Positions 12,155 to 21,929 of a stretch of 64,000 nt of DNA are shown here, in pieces. The stretch is from Acidobacterium capsulatum ATCC 51196 (lineage in GTDB: Bacteria; Acidobacteriota; Terriglobia; Terriglobales; Acidobacteriaceae). How positions within the stretch are numbered: position 1 is the first letter of the stretch; every line of letters begins with the position of its first letter. The stretch is from contig NC_012483.1 in assembly GCF_000022565.1 (NCBI RefSeq), positions 124,001-188,000 on the forward strand. Reading direction: 5' to 3'. Below the pieces are notes generated by a model. That model did no database searches and had not been told where the DNA came from. It saw only the letters and a list, made by a program, of their open reading frames with translations. The position numbers and the translations under genes were made by a program.

Positions 12155-13000
12155 TCAGAGTTGCGGGTTGGAATTCTGAGGCTGCGGCGCAGGAGCCGAG
12201 GGGGTGCTGTCGGCGGCGGGCGGCGGCGGAACCGGTTGCCCGGCAGGGACTATCGTCACCTTGTCCAGTGTCACCGGCTCCAGCGGCTTGTTGCGCTCGT
12301 CGCGCGGCACATCGGCGATGGTCTCGGCCACCAGCACGCTGCCCGGCGTGCACTGCCCAAAGATGGAGTAGTGCTGATCGAGCTGCGGCTGTGGGGCCAC
12401 CGTGATGAAAAATTGCGAGCCATTGGTGTTGGGCCCGGCATTGGCCATGGCCAGCCGGCCCGGCACGTCAAAGTTGAGGTTGGGGTTCAGCTCATCGTCA
12501 AACTGGTAGCCCGGGCCGCCCATGCCCGTGCCGAGCGGGTCGCCGCCCTGCACCATGAAGCCCGGAATCACCCGGTGAAAAATGGTGCCGTCATAAAACG
12601 GCTTGCCATGCTCTACCTTTCCGGTCGCGGGATTGGTCCAGTCCTTCGTGCCCGTCGCGAGACCCACAAAGTTGGCGGCCGTTTTTGGAGCCAGCTTGCT
12701 GAAGAGCCGGCAGGTCATGCGGCCCATGCTCGTGTCAAACACTGCCGTGGGTCCGGTGGGCTGAGGCGAGGGCGGCGCAGCCGGTTCCGCTCCGGGCGCT
12801 TGCACACCGGGCGAGTCGGGCAGCGAAGACGAATTGCCGCCGGCGGGCGTCGTGCTCTGCTGCGAGCTTTGCGTCGCCTGATTCTGTTGGTCCGTCTGGC
12901 TGTTGGTGGAGGCAGGCGTCTGCTGGGCATACACAGAGGCGCTCAGCACCAGCGACGCAACGGCAAGCAGCGTATAACGAGGGATTCGATTCATGCGCAT
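12155..13000 (-). CDS. Exported cyclophilin-type peptidyl-prolyl isomerase
   Basis: A 281-residue paralogue of the downstream cyclophilin with a signal peptide (residues 1-25, ending VYAQQ). A Gln/Ser/Pro-rich linker of about 65 residues precedes the catalytic domain (GRMTCRLF, FHRVIPGFMVQGGDPLGTG, MANAGPNTNGSQFFIT). A Pro/Ala tail closes the protein. It should act in the periplasm on exported proteins. Start alternatives are TTG at 13001-13003 and ATG at 12992-12994; none has a strong ribosome binding site. Confidence 0.9.
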   Translation of the reverse strand: MRMNRIPRYTLLAVASLVLSASVYAQQTPASTNSQTDQQNQATQSSQQSTTPAGGNSSSLPDSPGVQAPGAEPAAPPSPQPTGPTAVFDTSMGRMTCRLFSKLAPKTAANFVGLATGTKDWTNPATGKVEHGKPFYDGTIFHRVIPGFMVQGGDPLGTGMGGPGYQFDDELNPNLNFDVPGRLAMANAGPNTNGSQFFITVAPQPQLDQHYSIFGQCTPGSVLVAETIADVPRDERNKPLEPVTLDKVTIVPAGQPVPPPPAADSTPSAPAPQPQNSNPQL

Positions 13001-13314
13001 CAACTGTTCAGGTTATAGGATCACCCTCGCGCATGGCCAGCCGGGGCCCGCCGCGAAGCGTCTGCATTCTGGCTGCGAAGCGCGCACATCGCCGCCGCGA
13101 AGCCTGACAAAAGCCGGATGCCGCCCCGCCGGAGGCCTCGCGTGTCCCATCCTTGCCTCACTCGTCGCCGTTCCTGTTTCGAGCGAATCGGGAGTATCTG
13201 CGTCTTATTTCTTCAGAGCATCGTCTTATTTCAGCAAAAGCAGCGGATCACTCTATCTGTCGCCGAGTTATCCACCACTTATCACCGCAGTCATACTTGT
13301 TTATGAGGTGCAGG
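13001..13314. other. Intergenic region with 21-bp phased direct repeat
   Basis: No gene seen between the divergent cyclophilin and the unknown secreted gene. CGTCTTATTTC occurs at 13201-13211 and again at 13222-13232, exactly two helical turns apart, on an AT-richer background than the flanks. This looks like a pair of activator half-sites for the gene at 13315. Confidence 0.4.
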
Positions 13315-14106
13315 ATGAAATCTGGTTCTTCCAAGGCTTTCACACAGGCCATGAGCCATGCCCGTAAGTCCGCTGTTTTCGCGCTGTTGCTAGGGGTGGT
13401 CTGCGTCGGCTCCAGTGCCGTGGCCCGCGCTCAGGCGAGCGCTCCGGCCCAGCCGGAGCAGAAATCGATCCATCTCATATTTCTCCCCAACGCCGCTTCC
13501 CGCAATGACACGGCTTACGTATACGATGCCGTCAGGAACATGTTTCCGCATGATTTGATCTATATGGTTCCTTCCGAGTACACGATTATCATGCGCAGCA
13601 CCGAGCAGGACTATGAGATGGCCCGGCAGATGGTCGACAAACTCAGCCAGGCGAGGAGGGTCTTTCGTCTCACGTACACGCTGGTGCGCTCCGGCAGTGG
13701 CGCGGCCTCTGGACAGAAGAAGCTGACCCTGACCGTCGCCGTGGGCAATCATGCCTCGCTCAAGCAGGGAGCGAAGGTTCCTATGATCACCGGCAGCTAC
13801 ACCACATCTTCAGGAGGCTCTCAGAGCGTCTCCAACAACCAGTGGCAGTACATCGATACGGGCATCAATATCTTCGCGGATCTCAATGGCACGGCGAGCA
13901 GCCTTATCCTCCACTCCAAGGTCGAGGAGTCCGGGGCCGAGCAGGTCCCCCCCCCCGCCTCCGGCTCGGCCCTGGTGCTCCTGCATACGACGCTCGATAG
14001 CACGACCCTCCTCACGCCGGGCAAGCCGCAAGTCATCGGCTCGCTCGCGCTGCCCGGCAGCGGCGAACACGAGCAGATCGAAGTCACCGCTCAGCCGGTA
14101 CAGTAG
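13315..14106 (+). CDS. Secreted protein of unknown function with an internal C10 tract
   Basis: A 263-residue protein with a signal peptide (hydrophobic SAVFALLLGVVCVGSSAVA, cleavage near ARAQ). The mature part looks like alternating strands and helices, with an early segment resembling short ring-forming domains of secretion proteins (MVDKLSQARRVFRLTYTLV), but no family can be assigned. The ATG at 13315 has gaggtgcagg ahead of it. A run of ten C at 13947-13956 encodes Pro-Pro-Pro; slippage there would change the last 50 residues. Confidence 0.7.
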   Translation: MKSGSSKAFTQAMSHARKSAVFALLLGVVCVGSSAVARAQASAPAQPEQKSIHLIFLPNAASRNDTAYVYDAVRNMFPHDLIYMVPSEYTIIMRSTEQDYEMARQMVDKLSQARRVFRLTYTLVRSGSGAASGQKKLTLTVAVGNHASLKQGAKVPMITGSYTTSSGGSQSVSNNQWQYIDTGINIFADLNGTASSLILHSKVEESGAEQVPPPASGSALVLLHTTLDSTTLLTPGKPQVIGSLALPGSGEHEQIEVTAQPVQ

Positions 14107-14120
14107 CTACCCCAGGATCA

Positions 14121-14168
14121 GGAAGGGCCGAATTTGCATTCCTGCAATGCCGGCCCTTTCCGCTTTTC
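14121..14168 (+). terminator. Intrinsic terminator after the unknown secreted gene
   Basis: A long imperfect stem: GGAAGGGCCG ... GCATT, loop CCTGC, AATGC ... CGGCCCTTTCC, followed by a short T-rich stretch. Confidence 0.75.
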
Positions 14169-14235
14169 TCCCGGTCAACACTCCTCACGCGAATCCTGCT
14201 TCAAAAAGTTCGCGTACCGGCGTAAATTGTCAGGC

Positions 14236-16233
14236 ATGCCTTGCACCGAAGCAGATCTGCGGCGTGCTTTGGAAAACGAAGAGTTCTACCCCGTATTTCA
14301 ACCCATGGTTGAGATTCGCACGGGGCAGCTTGCGGGCTTTGAAGTTCTCGCTCGATGGAATTGCCAGGGGCAGGAGATTTCTCCTGAGGTCTTTGTTCCT
14401 GCCATTGAGTACGCCGGGCTCATCAGCCCCATGACGCAGGTCCTCACGCGTAAGGTCTTCGCCTGCGCGGCGCTCCAGCAATCGCGCGCGCTGCTCTCGC
14501 TCAATATCTCAGCCCGGCAATTGCTTGATCCTGACATGCCGCGCCGCGTCGAGCGTCTGGCCAGCGAATTTCAGTTTCCGCTGCATCGCCTGACGCTCGA
14601 GCTCACCGAGAGCGCCCTGCTTGACAATCTGGATCGCGCCGCCGCCGTGGCGCATGATCTCAAGAGCCTCGGCTGCCGCCTCGCGCTCGATGATTTCGGC
14701 ACCGGCTACTCCAGCCTGCGCCATGTGCATGCACTACCGCTTGATGAAATCAAGGTAGACCGCAGCTTTGTCGAGAGCATGGCGGTGCGGCGTGAGAGCC
14801 GCGCCATTGTCGCCTCTGTGGTGGGGCTGGGGCAGGGCCTCAAGCTGCTCACTGTGGCCGAGGGCGTCGAAACGCAGGAGCAGGCCGAGATGCTCTTCTG
14901 GATGGGCTGCGATCTCGGGCAGGGGTGGTTCTACGGGCATCCAGTTCCCGCCGATGAATTGCCAGATCTGCTCGACCGCCGCATCTGGCCGCTGGCCGTC
15001 TCGGTGCAGCCCATCGAGGGCGCATCGCATATCAGCCTGGAAGCTATCGCTCCGCACCGCATGGCACAGTTGCAGGCCATCTACGACGGTGCGCCGGTGG
15101 GGCTTTGCTTTCTCAATCAGGAGATGCGCTACGTCAGCCTCAATCGCCGCCTCGCCGAGATGAACGGCGCTCCCGTCGCGGCTCACATCGGGCGCACGGT
15201 CGAGGACGTAATCCCCGAGGTCTTTGCGCAGGTGGAGCCTTACATTCGCCGGGCGCTGGCGGGCGAGCCCATGAGCGGCGTGGAGTTCAAAAAGCCTGGA
15301 GTGGGCAAAGATGGTGCCGACCAGATTCTTGTGGGTTCGTATCGGCCGGTGCGCGAGAGCAATGGAGATGTGGTGGGTGTCTCGGCCGCCATCACCGACA
15401 TGACGCTGTACAAGCGCACCGAGCAGGCGCTGCTGGAAAGCGAGACACACTTCCGCCACATGCTGCAACTCGGGCCGCACGTGCCCTGGGTCGTGAATGC
15501 GCAGGGCGGCGTGGTCGAGGCCAGCTCCCGCTGGGAAGAGATCACCGGCCAGCCCGTGCCGGCCGCCCTCGGCGATGGCTGGATGCGGATGCTGCATCCG
15601 GACGACATAGCACCCACGCGGGCCGCCATCGACGCGTCACTCAAGAGCGGGCATCCCATCGATATTGAGTACCGCGTGCGCGACCTTAAGGGAGCGTGGC
15701 GGCGCATGCGCTCCCGTGGATCGCCGCGCTTCGGTGACGAGGGTCACGTGCAGGGCATCTATGGCGTTGTTGAAGACATTGAAGAGCACCGCAAAATGTC
15801 AGAGGAACTACAGCGCTGCCACGCCGAGTTGCGCGCGGCTCTCAACTCCGCGCCGATGGGCATGATTCTGGCCGATGGCAGCGATGGCGCCATCACGCTC
15901 GTCAATCGCCGGGCCCAGCAGATCTTCGGCACAGGAGCCTTTCCCGGCCAGAAGTTCACACAATACCTGCGCATGCAGGTGCGCGACGTGGACGGGCAGC
16001 TGCTCAAGCTGGAAAAATATCCGCTCGCCAAGGTTATTCAGCACGGCCAGCCCACTGAGCCTCGCACCTATCTGCTGCGCCAGCCCGACGGCATCATGGC
16101 GCAGATCGTCATTTCGGCGCGCCCCATTTATTCCGATGCAGGCGAGCTCATCGGCGGCATGATGGTCGTGCGCGAGCCCGGCCTGCCCGATGACAAGGAG
16201 GCCGAAGAGATGAGCACGCTGTATGAGGGATAG
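14236..16233 (+). CDS. EAL-domain c-di-GMP phosphodiesterase with C-terminal PAS domains
   Basis: A 665-residue signalling protein. Residues 1-255 form an EAL domain: EVL at 36-38 (Glu kept, Ala to Val), N90, E122, DDFGTGYSS starting at 152, K173, and E209 in AEGVETQEQ. The catalytic residues are present, so it probably hydrolyses c-di-GMP. Three PAS/PAC modules follow (about 275-395, 400-530, 535-655). EAL first and sensors last reverses the usual order. No transmembrane segment is seen, so it is a cytoplasmic sensor; the ligand is unknown. The ATG at 14236 was chosen over an upstream extension. Confidence 0.88.
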   Translation: MPCTEADLRRALENEEFYPVFQPMVEIRTGQLAGFEVLARWNCQGQEISPEVFVPAIEYAGLISPMTQVLTRKVFACAALQQSRALLSLNISARQLLDPDMPRRVERLASEFQFPLHRLTLELTESALLDNLDRAAAVAHDLKSLGCRLALDDFGTGYSSLRHVHALPLDEIKVDRSFVESMAVRRESRAIVASVVGLGQGLKLLTVAEGVETQEQAEMLFWMGCDLGQGWFYGHPVPADELPDLLDRRIWPLAVSVQPIEGASHISLEAIAPHRMAQLQAIYDGAPVGLCFLNQEMRYVSLNRRLAEMNGAPVAAHIGRTVEDVIPEVFAQVEPYIRRALAGEPMSGVEFKKPGVGKDGADQILVGSYRPVRESNGDVVGVSAAITDMTLYKRTEQALLESETHFRHMLQLGPHVPWVVNAQGGVVEASSRWEEITGQPVPAALGDGWMRMLHPDDIAPTRAAIDASLKSGHPIDIEYRVRDLKGAWRRMRSRGSPRFGDEGHVQGIYGVVEDIEEHRKMSEELQRCHAELRAALNSAPMGMILADGSDGAITLVNRRAQQIFGTGAFPGQKFTQYLRMQVRDVDGQLLKLEKYPLAKVIQHGQPTEPRTYLLRQPDGIMAQIVISARPIYSDAGELIGGMMVVREPGLPDDKEAEEMSTLYEG

Positions 16234-16630
16234 CCAAAGCGCGTCCCCCGCCTTCGAGTTATCTGTCGATCAAAAAGGCCATCTTCGAGGCTTGGAAGAA
16301 AGCCTTCTGCAATCCGCCGTGCGCAAGAATGCGGCAAAGGTCGCAGAACTGCTTGCGGAAGACTTCCGCGAGTTCGGCAGCTCGGGCCGCGTTTTCTCAA
16401 AGGCAGAAATCCTCGCCGCGCTGCAAAGCGAAGATACAGATCATAACTGGTCGCTGGATGATTTTGCGGCCACGCAGCTCTCCGAATCCCTCGTGCTCGT
16501 CACCTACCGCGCCACCCGGACAAGCGATGACTCGCCTCCCGCGCAGTCGTTGCGCAGTTCCTTATGGGCTTTGCGCAATGGCCGATGGCAAATGATCTTC
16601 CATCAAGGCACAAGAATCCCGCCCTTCTGA
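16223..16630 (+). CDS. NTF2/SnoaL-like fold protein (DUF4440 type)
   Basis: A 135-residue protein of the small cone-shaped barrel family: LEESLLQSAVRKNAAKVAELLAEDF, EFGSSGRVFSKAEIL, and a C-terminal SLWALRNGRWQMIFHQGT strand pair. Members are enzymes or binding modules; no catalytic set is clear here. It overlaps the end of the EAL-PAS gene by 11 bases, so it may be co-translated with it. Its stop codon lies in the loop of a terminator hairpin. Confidence 0.75.
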   Translation: MRDSQSASPAFELSVDQKGHLRGLEESLLQSAVRKNAAKVAELLAEDFREFGSSGRVFSKAEILAALQSEDTDHNWSLDDFAATQLSESLVLVTYRATRTSDDSPPAQSLRSSLWALRNGRWQMIFHQGTRIPPF

Positions 16631-16642
16631 GGCGGGATTTTT
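16615..16642 (+). terminator. Intrinsic terminator overlapping the end of the NTF2-like gene
   Basis: Stem AATCCCGCC / GGCGGGATT with a seven-base loop that contains the stop codon TGA, followed by TTTTT. Confidence 0.9.
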
Positions 16643-16874
16643 AGATGCGCGGTCCGCAGGCAGGTGCCAGCCTTGGGCTCTCCACCCGGTCGCCGGTTTG
16701 ACAGAATCTATCAGAGGATTTCTGATACCGCCAATATTTATATGACTGCGGTTACTTCAATTTAGCGCAAAGCTATCACAAGTGTGATCTCCGCTACTTA
16801 TGAGCGCCAATTTGCCCTCGCATAATGGCCCCTGGCATCCGTGCGCCACGGATCAGGGAAAGGTAGGTGTCTTC

Positions 16875-17717
16875 ATGAAGCCCATATCGAGGATGATGGC
16901 CGAATACAGTCAACTCTACGAGATACTGGACCCCGGAGATTTCGCATATTTGCTCCTGCAAACCGCGCATCATGCGCCCGAGATATTAAAGACGCATAAG
17001 CTGACGGCTCTGGATGCTGCCATGAGTAGAGACTTGATTGTCCATTACCGGAAGCATGACGTGGCCATTCCCGTTGCGCAGATTGACGGACTGCTGGCAG
17101 GGAAGAACGACAACCCCACTTTTGGCAATGTGCGGGAAATGTGTGGGCGCGACTGTTACCTGGCTCCCATGAGTCTTCCCGCGTCTGCGGGAGCCGTGCT
17201 CGATTTGGGGGCCAACCGCGGATTATTTGGGCTGCTCGCACTTGTAACCATGGGTGCTGAGTTTGTTGTGGCAGTCGAACCTGTCGCGCATTATGAACCC
17301 ATCCAGAAGTTGCTGATTCGCGCAAACGGATTTTCACCAACGTGCACCGTACGTTACAACCGGTTGATCGGCAGCCCGGCGATGGAGAGGCAGAATCCTT
17401 CAAATTATGTATCCGTGAATACTGTTGTGAAGGAACAGGGCATCCAGGGAATTGGATTTGCCAAAATCGATATTGAAGGTTGCGAAAAGGATCTGTTCAG
17501 AGAGCCGGAATGGCTGGCCCTGGTCGATAATCTCGCCATGGAGTTGCACGGCCATATGGCCGGGGACCTCTCCTTGATTCCGCGTGCCCTGACCGAGTAT
17601 GGATTCGCGTACAGGAGCACCGGACAATCGGGAGAAGAGGCGCCACTCGAAAAGTCGATGTTCTTGTATGCATCGCGTACCGGATCACTTCATCCTCGCG
17701 CCGTGAATGTGCATTAG
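16875..17717 (+). CDS. FkbM-family SAM-dependent methyltransferase
   Basis: A 280-residue putative O-methyltransferase of the FkbM group, often acting on glycans or secondary metabolites. The SAM site is VLDLGANRGLFGLLAL, then VAVEP; the FkbM signature IDIEGCEKDLF follows at about residue 200. The N-terminal 100 residues are not recognised. The ATG at 16875 has ggaaaggtagg upstream; an ATG at 16800 has no ribosome binding site. The gene and its upstream region are AT-richer than the neighbours, which suggests later acquisition. Substrate unknown. Confidence 0.8.
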   Translation: MKPISRMMAEYSQLYEILDPGDFAYLLLQTAHHAPEILKTHKLTALDAAMSRDLIVHYRKHDVAIPVAQIDGLLAGKNDNPTFGNVREMCGRDCYLAPMSLPASAGAVLDLGANRGLFGLLALVTMGAEFVVAVEPVAHYEPIQKLLIRANGFSPTCTVRYNRLIGSPAMERQNPSNYVSVNTVVKEQGIQGIGFAKIDIEGCEKDLFREPEWLALVDNLAMELHGHMAGDLSLIPRALTEYGFAYRSTGQSGEEAPLEKSMFLYASRTGSLHPRAVNVH

Positions 17718-17810
17718 GCACGGAGTGATGCCAGGCGGCGAAGGGGCGCTGTAGGAGCCCGCCGAGCCCATGCAGCTTTCCTGGCCGGGTGCACGGTCTA
17801 TTAGCCGGGC

Positions 17811-17848
17811 AAAAAAAACCGGCCATCTCAGGCCGGGATTTTTTCGTT
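17811..17848. terminator. Bidirectional terminator between the FkbM gene and sdhB
   Basis: A-run, CCGGCC, loop ATCTCA, GGCCGG, then a T-run: symmetrical, fitting two convergent genes. Confidence 0.88.
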
Positions 17849-17868
17849 TCCATTGCAGCAGGGAAGCG

Positions 17869-18666
17869 TCAGCCCTTCGCGCTCCATCCCGCCGTCGGCT
17901 CCACCACCTTGATGCGGTCATCGCGCTTGCGCACGTTGGCCACGCGATAGTCGCGGTTCATGGTGGCAATCACTTCCTGTTGAATCTCCTTGGGGCAGGC
18001 CGAGGTGCATTCGCCAATGTTCGTGCAGCCGCCAAACGGCTCCACGCTCATCTGCGCCACCATGGCGAGGGCGCGGCGATCCTGCTCGGGCTTGCCCTGC
18101 GGCAGAATGCCCAGGTGAGTAATCTTCGCGCCCGTAAACAGCGACGCCGAGGCATTGGGGCAGGCAGCCACGCAGGCACCGCAGCCAATGCAGGCGGCGG
18201 CGTCCATGGCGCGGTCAGCGATGCCTTTGGCCACAGGAATGGTGTTTCCATCCGGCGCATTGCCCGTCGAGACAGAGATATATCCGCCCGCCTGGATGAT
18301 GCGGTCGAGCGCCCGGCGATCCACCACCAGATCTTTCACCGAAGGGAAGGCCGCCGCCCGCCACGGCTCAATGGTCAGCTCTTCGCCATCCTTGAAGTGC
18401 CGCATGGTGAGCTGGCACACCGTGGTGGCGCGCTGCGGACCGTGCGCGATGCCATTGATCATGAATCCGCACGAGCCGCAGATGCCCTCGCGGCAGTCAT
18501 GTTCAAAGGCCACCGGCTCTTCGCCCTTCTGCATGAGCGATTCGTTGAGCACGTCGAGGCATTCCAGCATCGACATCTCCGGGTTCACATCGTCCAGGGA
18601 GTAGGTGACGAATCTGCCTTTTTCGTCCCGGCTCTTCTGACGCCAGATTTTCAGGGTCAATTTCAT
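17869..18666 (-). CDS. sdhB: Succinate dehydrogenase iron-sulfur subunit
   Basis: A 265-residue electron-transfer subunit of complex II. Cluster ligands: [2Fe-2S] CREGICGSC with a later Cys in TTVCQL; [4Fe-4S] [12 protein letters not shown]; [3Fe-4S] [12 protein letters not shown]. The TAG of sdhA is directly followed by this ATG, so translation is coupled. It is the last gene of sdhC-sdhA-sdhB. Confidence 0.97.
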   Translation of the reverse strand: MKLTLKIWRQKSRDEKGRFVTYSLDDVNPEMSMLECLDVLNESLMQKGEEPVAFEHDCREGICGSCGFMINGIAHGPQRATTVCQLTMRHFKDGEELTIEPWRAAAFPSVKDLVVDRRALDRIIQAGGYISVSTGNAPDGNTIPVAKGIADRAMDAAACIGCGACVAACPNASASLFTGAKITHLGILPQGKPEQDRRALAMVAQMSVEPFGGCTNIGECTSACPKEIQQEVIATMNRDYRVANVRKRDDRIKVVEPTAGWSAKG

Positions 18667-20580
18667 CTACTTATAGCTCCTCTGGCTGGGGTGAACGTAC
18701 TCAAACTCCAGCGGCTCTTTCGTCAGAGTCGGCGCTCCGTTGGGGCCGTTGTAGCCCCAGGCCGCCACGTAGGAATAGTTCTCGTCATCGCGCTTGGCTT
18801 CGCCATCCGGCGTCTGGTACTCCTCGCGGAAGTGCCCGCCGCAGCTCTCGTTGCGGTTGAGCGCGTCAATGCACATCAGCTCGCCCAGTTCGAAGAAGTC
18901 AGCCACGCGCCCGGCCTTTTCCAGGCTCTGGTTCAGGTCTGAGCCCGAGCCCGGCACATTCACGTTCTGCCAGAACTCCTCGCGCAACGCGCGAACCTGC
19001 TGGATACCTTTCTCCAGCCCCTGCGCCGTACGCGACATGCCGCACTCGTCCCAGATGATCTTGCCCAGCTCGCGATGGAACGAGTCCACCGTGCGCTTAC
19101 CCTTGATCGAGAGCAGCTTCGAGATCGACTGTTCCACGCCGCCCACAGCTTCCTTCACCGCCGGATGCGACTCATCGACCTTATCGAGCTTGTGGTTGGC
19201 GATGTAGTTGCCCACCGTGTAAGGAATGATGAAGTACCCGTCCGACAGGCCCTGCATGAGCGCGCTCGCGCCCAGGCGGTTCGCGCCGTGGTCAGAGAAG
19301 TTGGCCTCGCCCGCCACAAACAGGCCGGGAATCGTGCTCTGCAGGTAGTAGTCCACCCACAGGCCGCCCATCGTGTAGTGAATCGCGGGGTAAATGCGCA
19401 TCGGAACCTTGTAGGGATTCTCGTCCGTGATGCGCTGGTACATATCAAACAGGTTGCCGTAGCGCTCGCGAATCACGTTCTCGCCCAGCCGCTGAATCGC
19501 GTCGGAGAAGTCCAGATACACGCCCAGCCCCGTCTCGCCCACGCCGCGCCCTTCGTCGCACACATGCTTGGCATTGCGTGAGGCCACGTCGCGCGGCACC
19601 AGGTTGCCAAAGCTCGGGTAGCGGCGCTCCAGGTAATAGTCGCGCTCCTCGGCCGGAATCTGGCTCGGCGGTCGCTTGTCGCCCTTCTGCTTCGGCACCC
19701 AGATGCGGCCATCGTTGCGCAGCGACTCTGACATCAGCGTCAGCTTTGACTGGTAATCGCCCGACACCGGAATGCAAGTCGGGTGAATCTGCGTGAAGCA
19801 GGGATTGGCAAACAGCGCGCCGCGCTTGTGCGCGCGCCAGCTTGCCGTCACGTTCGAGCCCTTCGCATTTGTGGAGAGGTAATAAACGTTGCCGTAGCCG
19901 CCGCTGGCCAGCACCACCGCATCGCCAAAGTGAACGCTGATTTCGCCCGTCACCAGGTGACGCGTCACAATGCCGCGCGCATGCCCGTCCACCACAATCA
20001 GGTCAAGCATCTCGGTGCGCGGAAACATCTTCACCGTGCCGGCCTGTATCTGCCGCTCCAGCGCCTGGTAGGCGCCCAGCAAAAGCTGCTGGCCTGTCTG
20101 CCCGCGCGCATAAAAGGTACGCGAGACCTGCGCGCCGCCAAAGGACCGGTTCGTCAGCGCTCCGCCGTACTCGCGCGCAAAAGGCACGCCCTGCGCCACG
20201 CACTGGTCAATGATATTCACGCTGTTCTGCGCCAGCCGGTACACATTGGCTTCGCGCGAACGAAAGTCGCCGCCCTTCACCGTGTCATAAAACAGGCGGT
20301 ATACGCTGTCGCCGTCGTTCTGGTAATTCTTGGCGGCGTTGATACCGCCCTGCGCGGCAATGGAGTGCGCGCGGCGGGGCGAGTCCTGAAAGCAGAAGCA
20401 CTTTACGTTGTACCCCAGCTCGCCCATCGAGGCCGAGGCCGAGGCTCCCGCAAGTCCCGAGCCAACTACCAGAACCGTGTGCTTGCGCTTGTTGGCCGGG
20501 TTGACCAGCTTCATGTCAAAGCGGGCCTTGTCCCACGCCTGTTCAATCGGGCCAGAAGGAATATTCGCGTCGAGTGTCAT
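18667..20580 (-). CDS. sdhA: Succinate dehydrogenase flavoprotein subunit
   Basis: A 637-residue FAD subunit that oxidises succinate. It has the FAD dinucleotide fold [19 protein letters not shown], the flavin-attachment region [17 protein letters not shown], and the substrate loop [15 protein letters not shown]. Its length and the order C-A-B match the menaquinone-linked type found with one cytochrome b subunit. The ATG at 20578-20580 shares one base with the sdhC stop (TAATG). Confidence 0.96.
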   Translation of the reverse strand: MTLDANIPSGPIEQAWDKARFDMKLVNPANKRKHTVLVVGSGLAGASASASMGELGYNVKCFCFQDSPRRAHSIAAQGGINAAKNYQNDGDSVYRLFYDTVKGGDFRSREANVYRLAQNSVNIIDQCVAQGVPFAREYGGALTNRSFGGAQVSRTFYARGQTGQQLLLGAYQALERQIQAGTVKMFPRTEMLDLIVVDGHARGIVTRHLVTGEISVHFGDAVVLASGGYGNVYYLSTNAKGSNVTASWRAHKRGALFANPCFTQIHPTCIPVSGDYQSKLTLMSESLRNDGRIWVPKQKGDKRPPSQIPAEERDYYLERRYPSFGNLVPRDVASRNAKHVCDEGRGVGETGLGVYLDFSDAIQRLGENVIRERYGNLFDMYQRITDENPYKVPMRIYPAIHYTMGGLWVDYYLQSTIPGLFVAGEANFSDHGANRLGASALMQGLSDGYFIIPYTVGNYIANHKLDKVDESHPAVKEAVGGVEQSISKLLSIKGKRTVDSFHRELGKIIWDECGMSRTAQGLEKGIQQVRALREEFWQNVNVPGSGSDLNQSLEKAGRVADFFELGELMCIDALNRNESCGGHFREEYQTPDGEAKRDDENYSYVAAWGYNGPNGAPTLTKEPLEFEYVHPSQRSYK

Positions 20581-21272
20581 TACTTGATTAGCCCCGTGAG
20601 TACGCTGATCGGAATCGAAATGTAGCCCGCCATCAGAATGACGGCAATCCAGAGCGCCAGCCGCTTCAACGCGGCTTCCCGCGCCTTGGTGTGCGGCAGG
20701 CCAAAGGACTGCAGCATGCTCCACAGACCATGCCTCAGGTGCAGCCCAAGCAGGCAAAGCGAGAAGATATACCAGGCCGAGATCCACCACACCGAGAAGC
20801 CGGCCACCACATTGTGGTACACCTGCCCGCGAACGAACTCGGAACCCGGATGAATGTACCCGGCCGTGAACTCCAGTAGGTGGAAGATGATGAACGCCAG
20901 CACAATCGGCCCGCTCCAGTACATGGTGCGCGACGCATAAGACGACGACGTCGCCTTCTTCTGCGCATAGCCGACCGGACGCGCCTTCCTCTTGCGCGAC
21001 CACAGTTGCGCCGCCGCTTCAATATGCAGAATCACCGAGACGAGAAGAACGCTGCGAATAATCCAGAGCAGGCTCTCGTCATAATGAAGGAATGCGGCAT
21101 AGGCGTTGTAGCGTGCCGGCCCTGCATAAATCAGCAGGTTGCCCAGAAGATGGCCCACCACAAAGAGGATCAGAATGACCCCCGTCACCGCCATGACAAT
21201 CTTTTTGCCGTTGGTGGACCGGAAGAACCCCGGGGCCTTGGTTGGAGTGACTGAGACTGCGCTCGTGCTCAT
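20580..21272 (-). CDS. sdhC: Succinate dehydrogenase cytochrome b subunit (type B, single anchor)
   Basis: A 230-residue membrane anchor with five hydrophobic segments and several histidines in or near them ([47 protein letters not shown]), as expected for a two-heme quinone-binding anchor. No separate sdhD is present. The ATG is 21270-21272. It is first in the sdhCAB operon. Confidence 0.93.
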   Translation of the reverse strand: MSTSAVSVTPTKAPGFFRSTNGKKIVMAVTGVILILFVVGHLLGNLLIYAGPARYNAYAAFLHYDESLLWIIRSVLLVSVILHIEAAAQLWSRKRKARPVGYAQKKATSSSYASRTMYWSGPIVLAFIIFHLLEFTAGYIHPGSEFVRGQVYHNVVAGFSVWWISAWYIFSLCLLGLHLRHGLWSMLQSFGLPHTKAREAALKRLALWIAVILMAGYISIPISVLTGLIK

Positions 21273-21576
21273 TGAATTTTCCAAACCTGATTGAAATGAA
21301 GCATATCGTGGCCAGACCCTCGCCGAGGCCCGGCTTGACGCCGGTTCCGGCACGAATGCTCTGAAACTTCATGGCCTGCGAGGCGAACGCCGGTGCAGAC
21401 GGTGAATGGGGCGCCCTGGTCTGCCTGATTTTGGTTCAGGGAGCCGGGCTGTCTGAAATCAAGCGGGTAGAACACTCATCATTATTTGTTCCCGCCCTCG
21501 CATGCGTCAAGGAAAGGGATTCAGCCCACTCGAAATTCACCCATTACTTTTGCGCAAATCCACACCAGCCCGCGCT

Positions 21577-21617
21577 CCCACAAAAAGCGGGTGCCCCACA
21601 TCTCAACGAGATGTGGG
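21577..21617. repeat. GGGTGCCCC hairpin repeat, copy 2
   Basis: Header CCCACAAAAAGCGGGTGCCC, then stem CCCACATCT (21595-21603) with AGATGTGGG (21609-21617). Same header as the copies near 8.93 and 21.88 kb. Confidence 0.7.
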
Positions 21618-21622
21618 CTTTT

Positions 21623-21918
21623 CCTGAACCACCGAATAAGCCGCAAACGAAAGGTGTCATTCTGAACCGCGCAGCGGTGAAGAATCCCGGCAATCTATCG
21701 GGCACAAACATCGCCTCAGGTTTCTCCCACCATGCCGGGCACCCACATCCCGAAAAGATATGGGTGCTCCCCTGAACCACCGAATAAGCCGCAAACGAAA
21801 GGCGTCATTCTGAACCGCGCAGCGGTGAAGAATCCCGGCGATTTTGCAGGCTCAAACGCCGCCGGGAGTCTCTCCCACCATCCCACAAAAAGCGGGTATC
21901 CCCCATCTGAACGAGATG
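21623..21918. repeat. Tandem duplication, 148-base period
   Basis: CCTGAACCACCGAATAAGCC at 21623 recurs at 21771, and GTCATTCTGAACCGCGCAGC recurs at the same 148-base spacing. Both units run through GGTGAAGAATCCCGGC and CTCCCACCAT, then end in a hairpin (21739-21767, GCACCCACATC / GATATGGGTGC; and 21902-21922, CCCATCT / AGATGTGGG). The near-identity in the first 65 bases suggests a recent duplication. Confidence 0.8.
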
Positions 21919-21922
21919 TGGG
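21882..21922. repeat. GGGTGCCCC hairpin repeat, copy 3 (variant header)
   Basis: CCCACAAAAAGCGGGTATCCC header, then a stem ending AGATGTGGG at 21914-21922 and a T-run; possible terminator for rdgB on the minus strand. Confidence 0.6.
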
Positions 21923-21929
21923 TTTTTCC

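Larger units (their letters stand above)
21273..21929. other. 657-base repeat-rich gap between sdhC and rdgB
   Basis: No credible gene. The first 200 bases should hold the sdhC promoter. From about 21577 the gap is built from repeats: three GGGTGCCCC-type hairpins and a 148-base tandem duplication carrying a GTCATTCTGA element. Confidence 0.7.
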
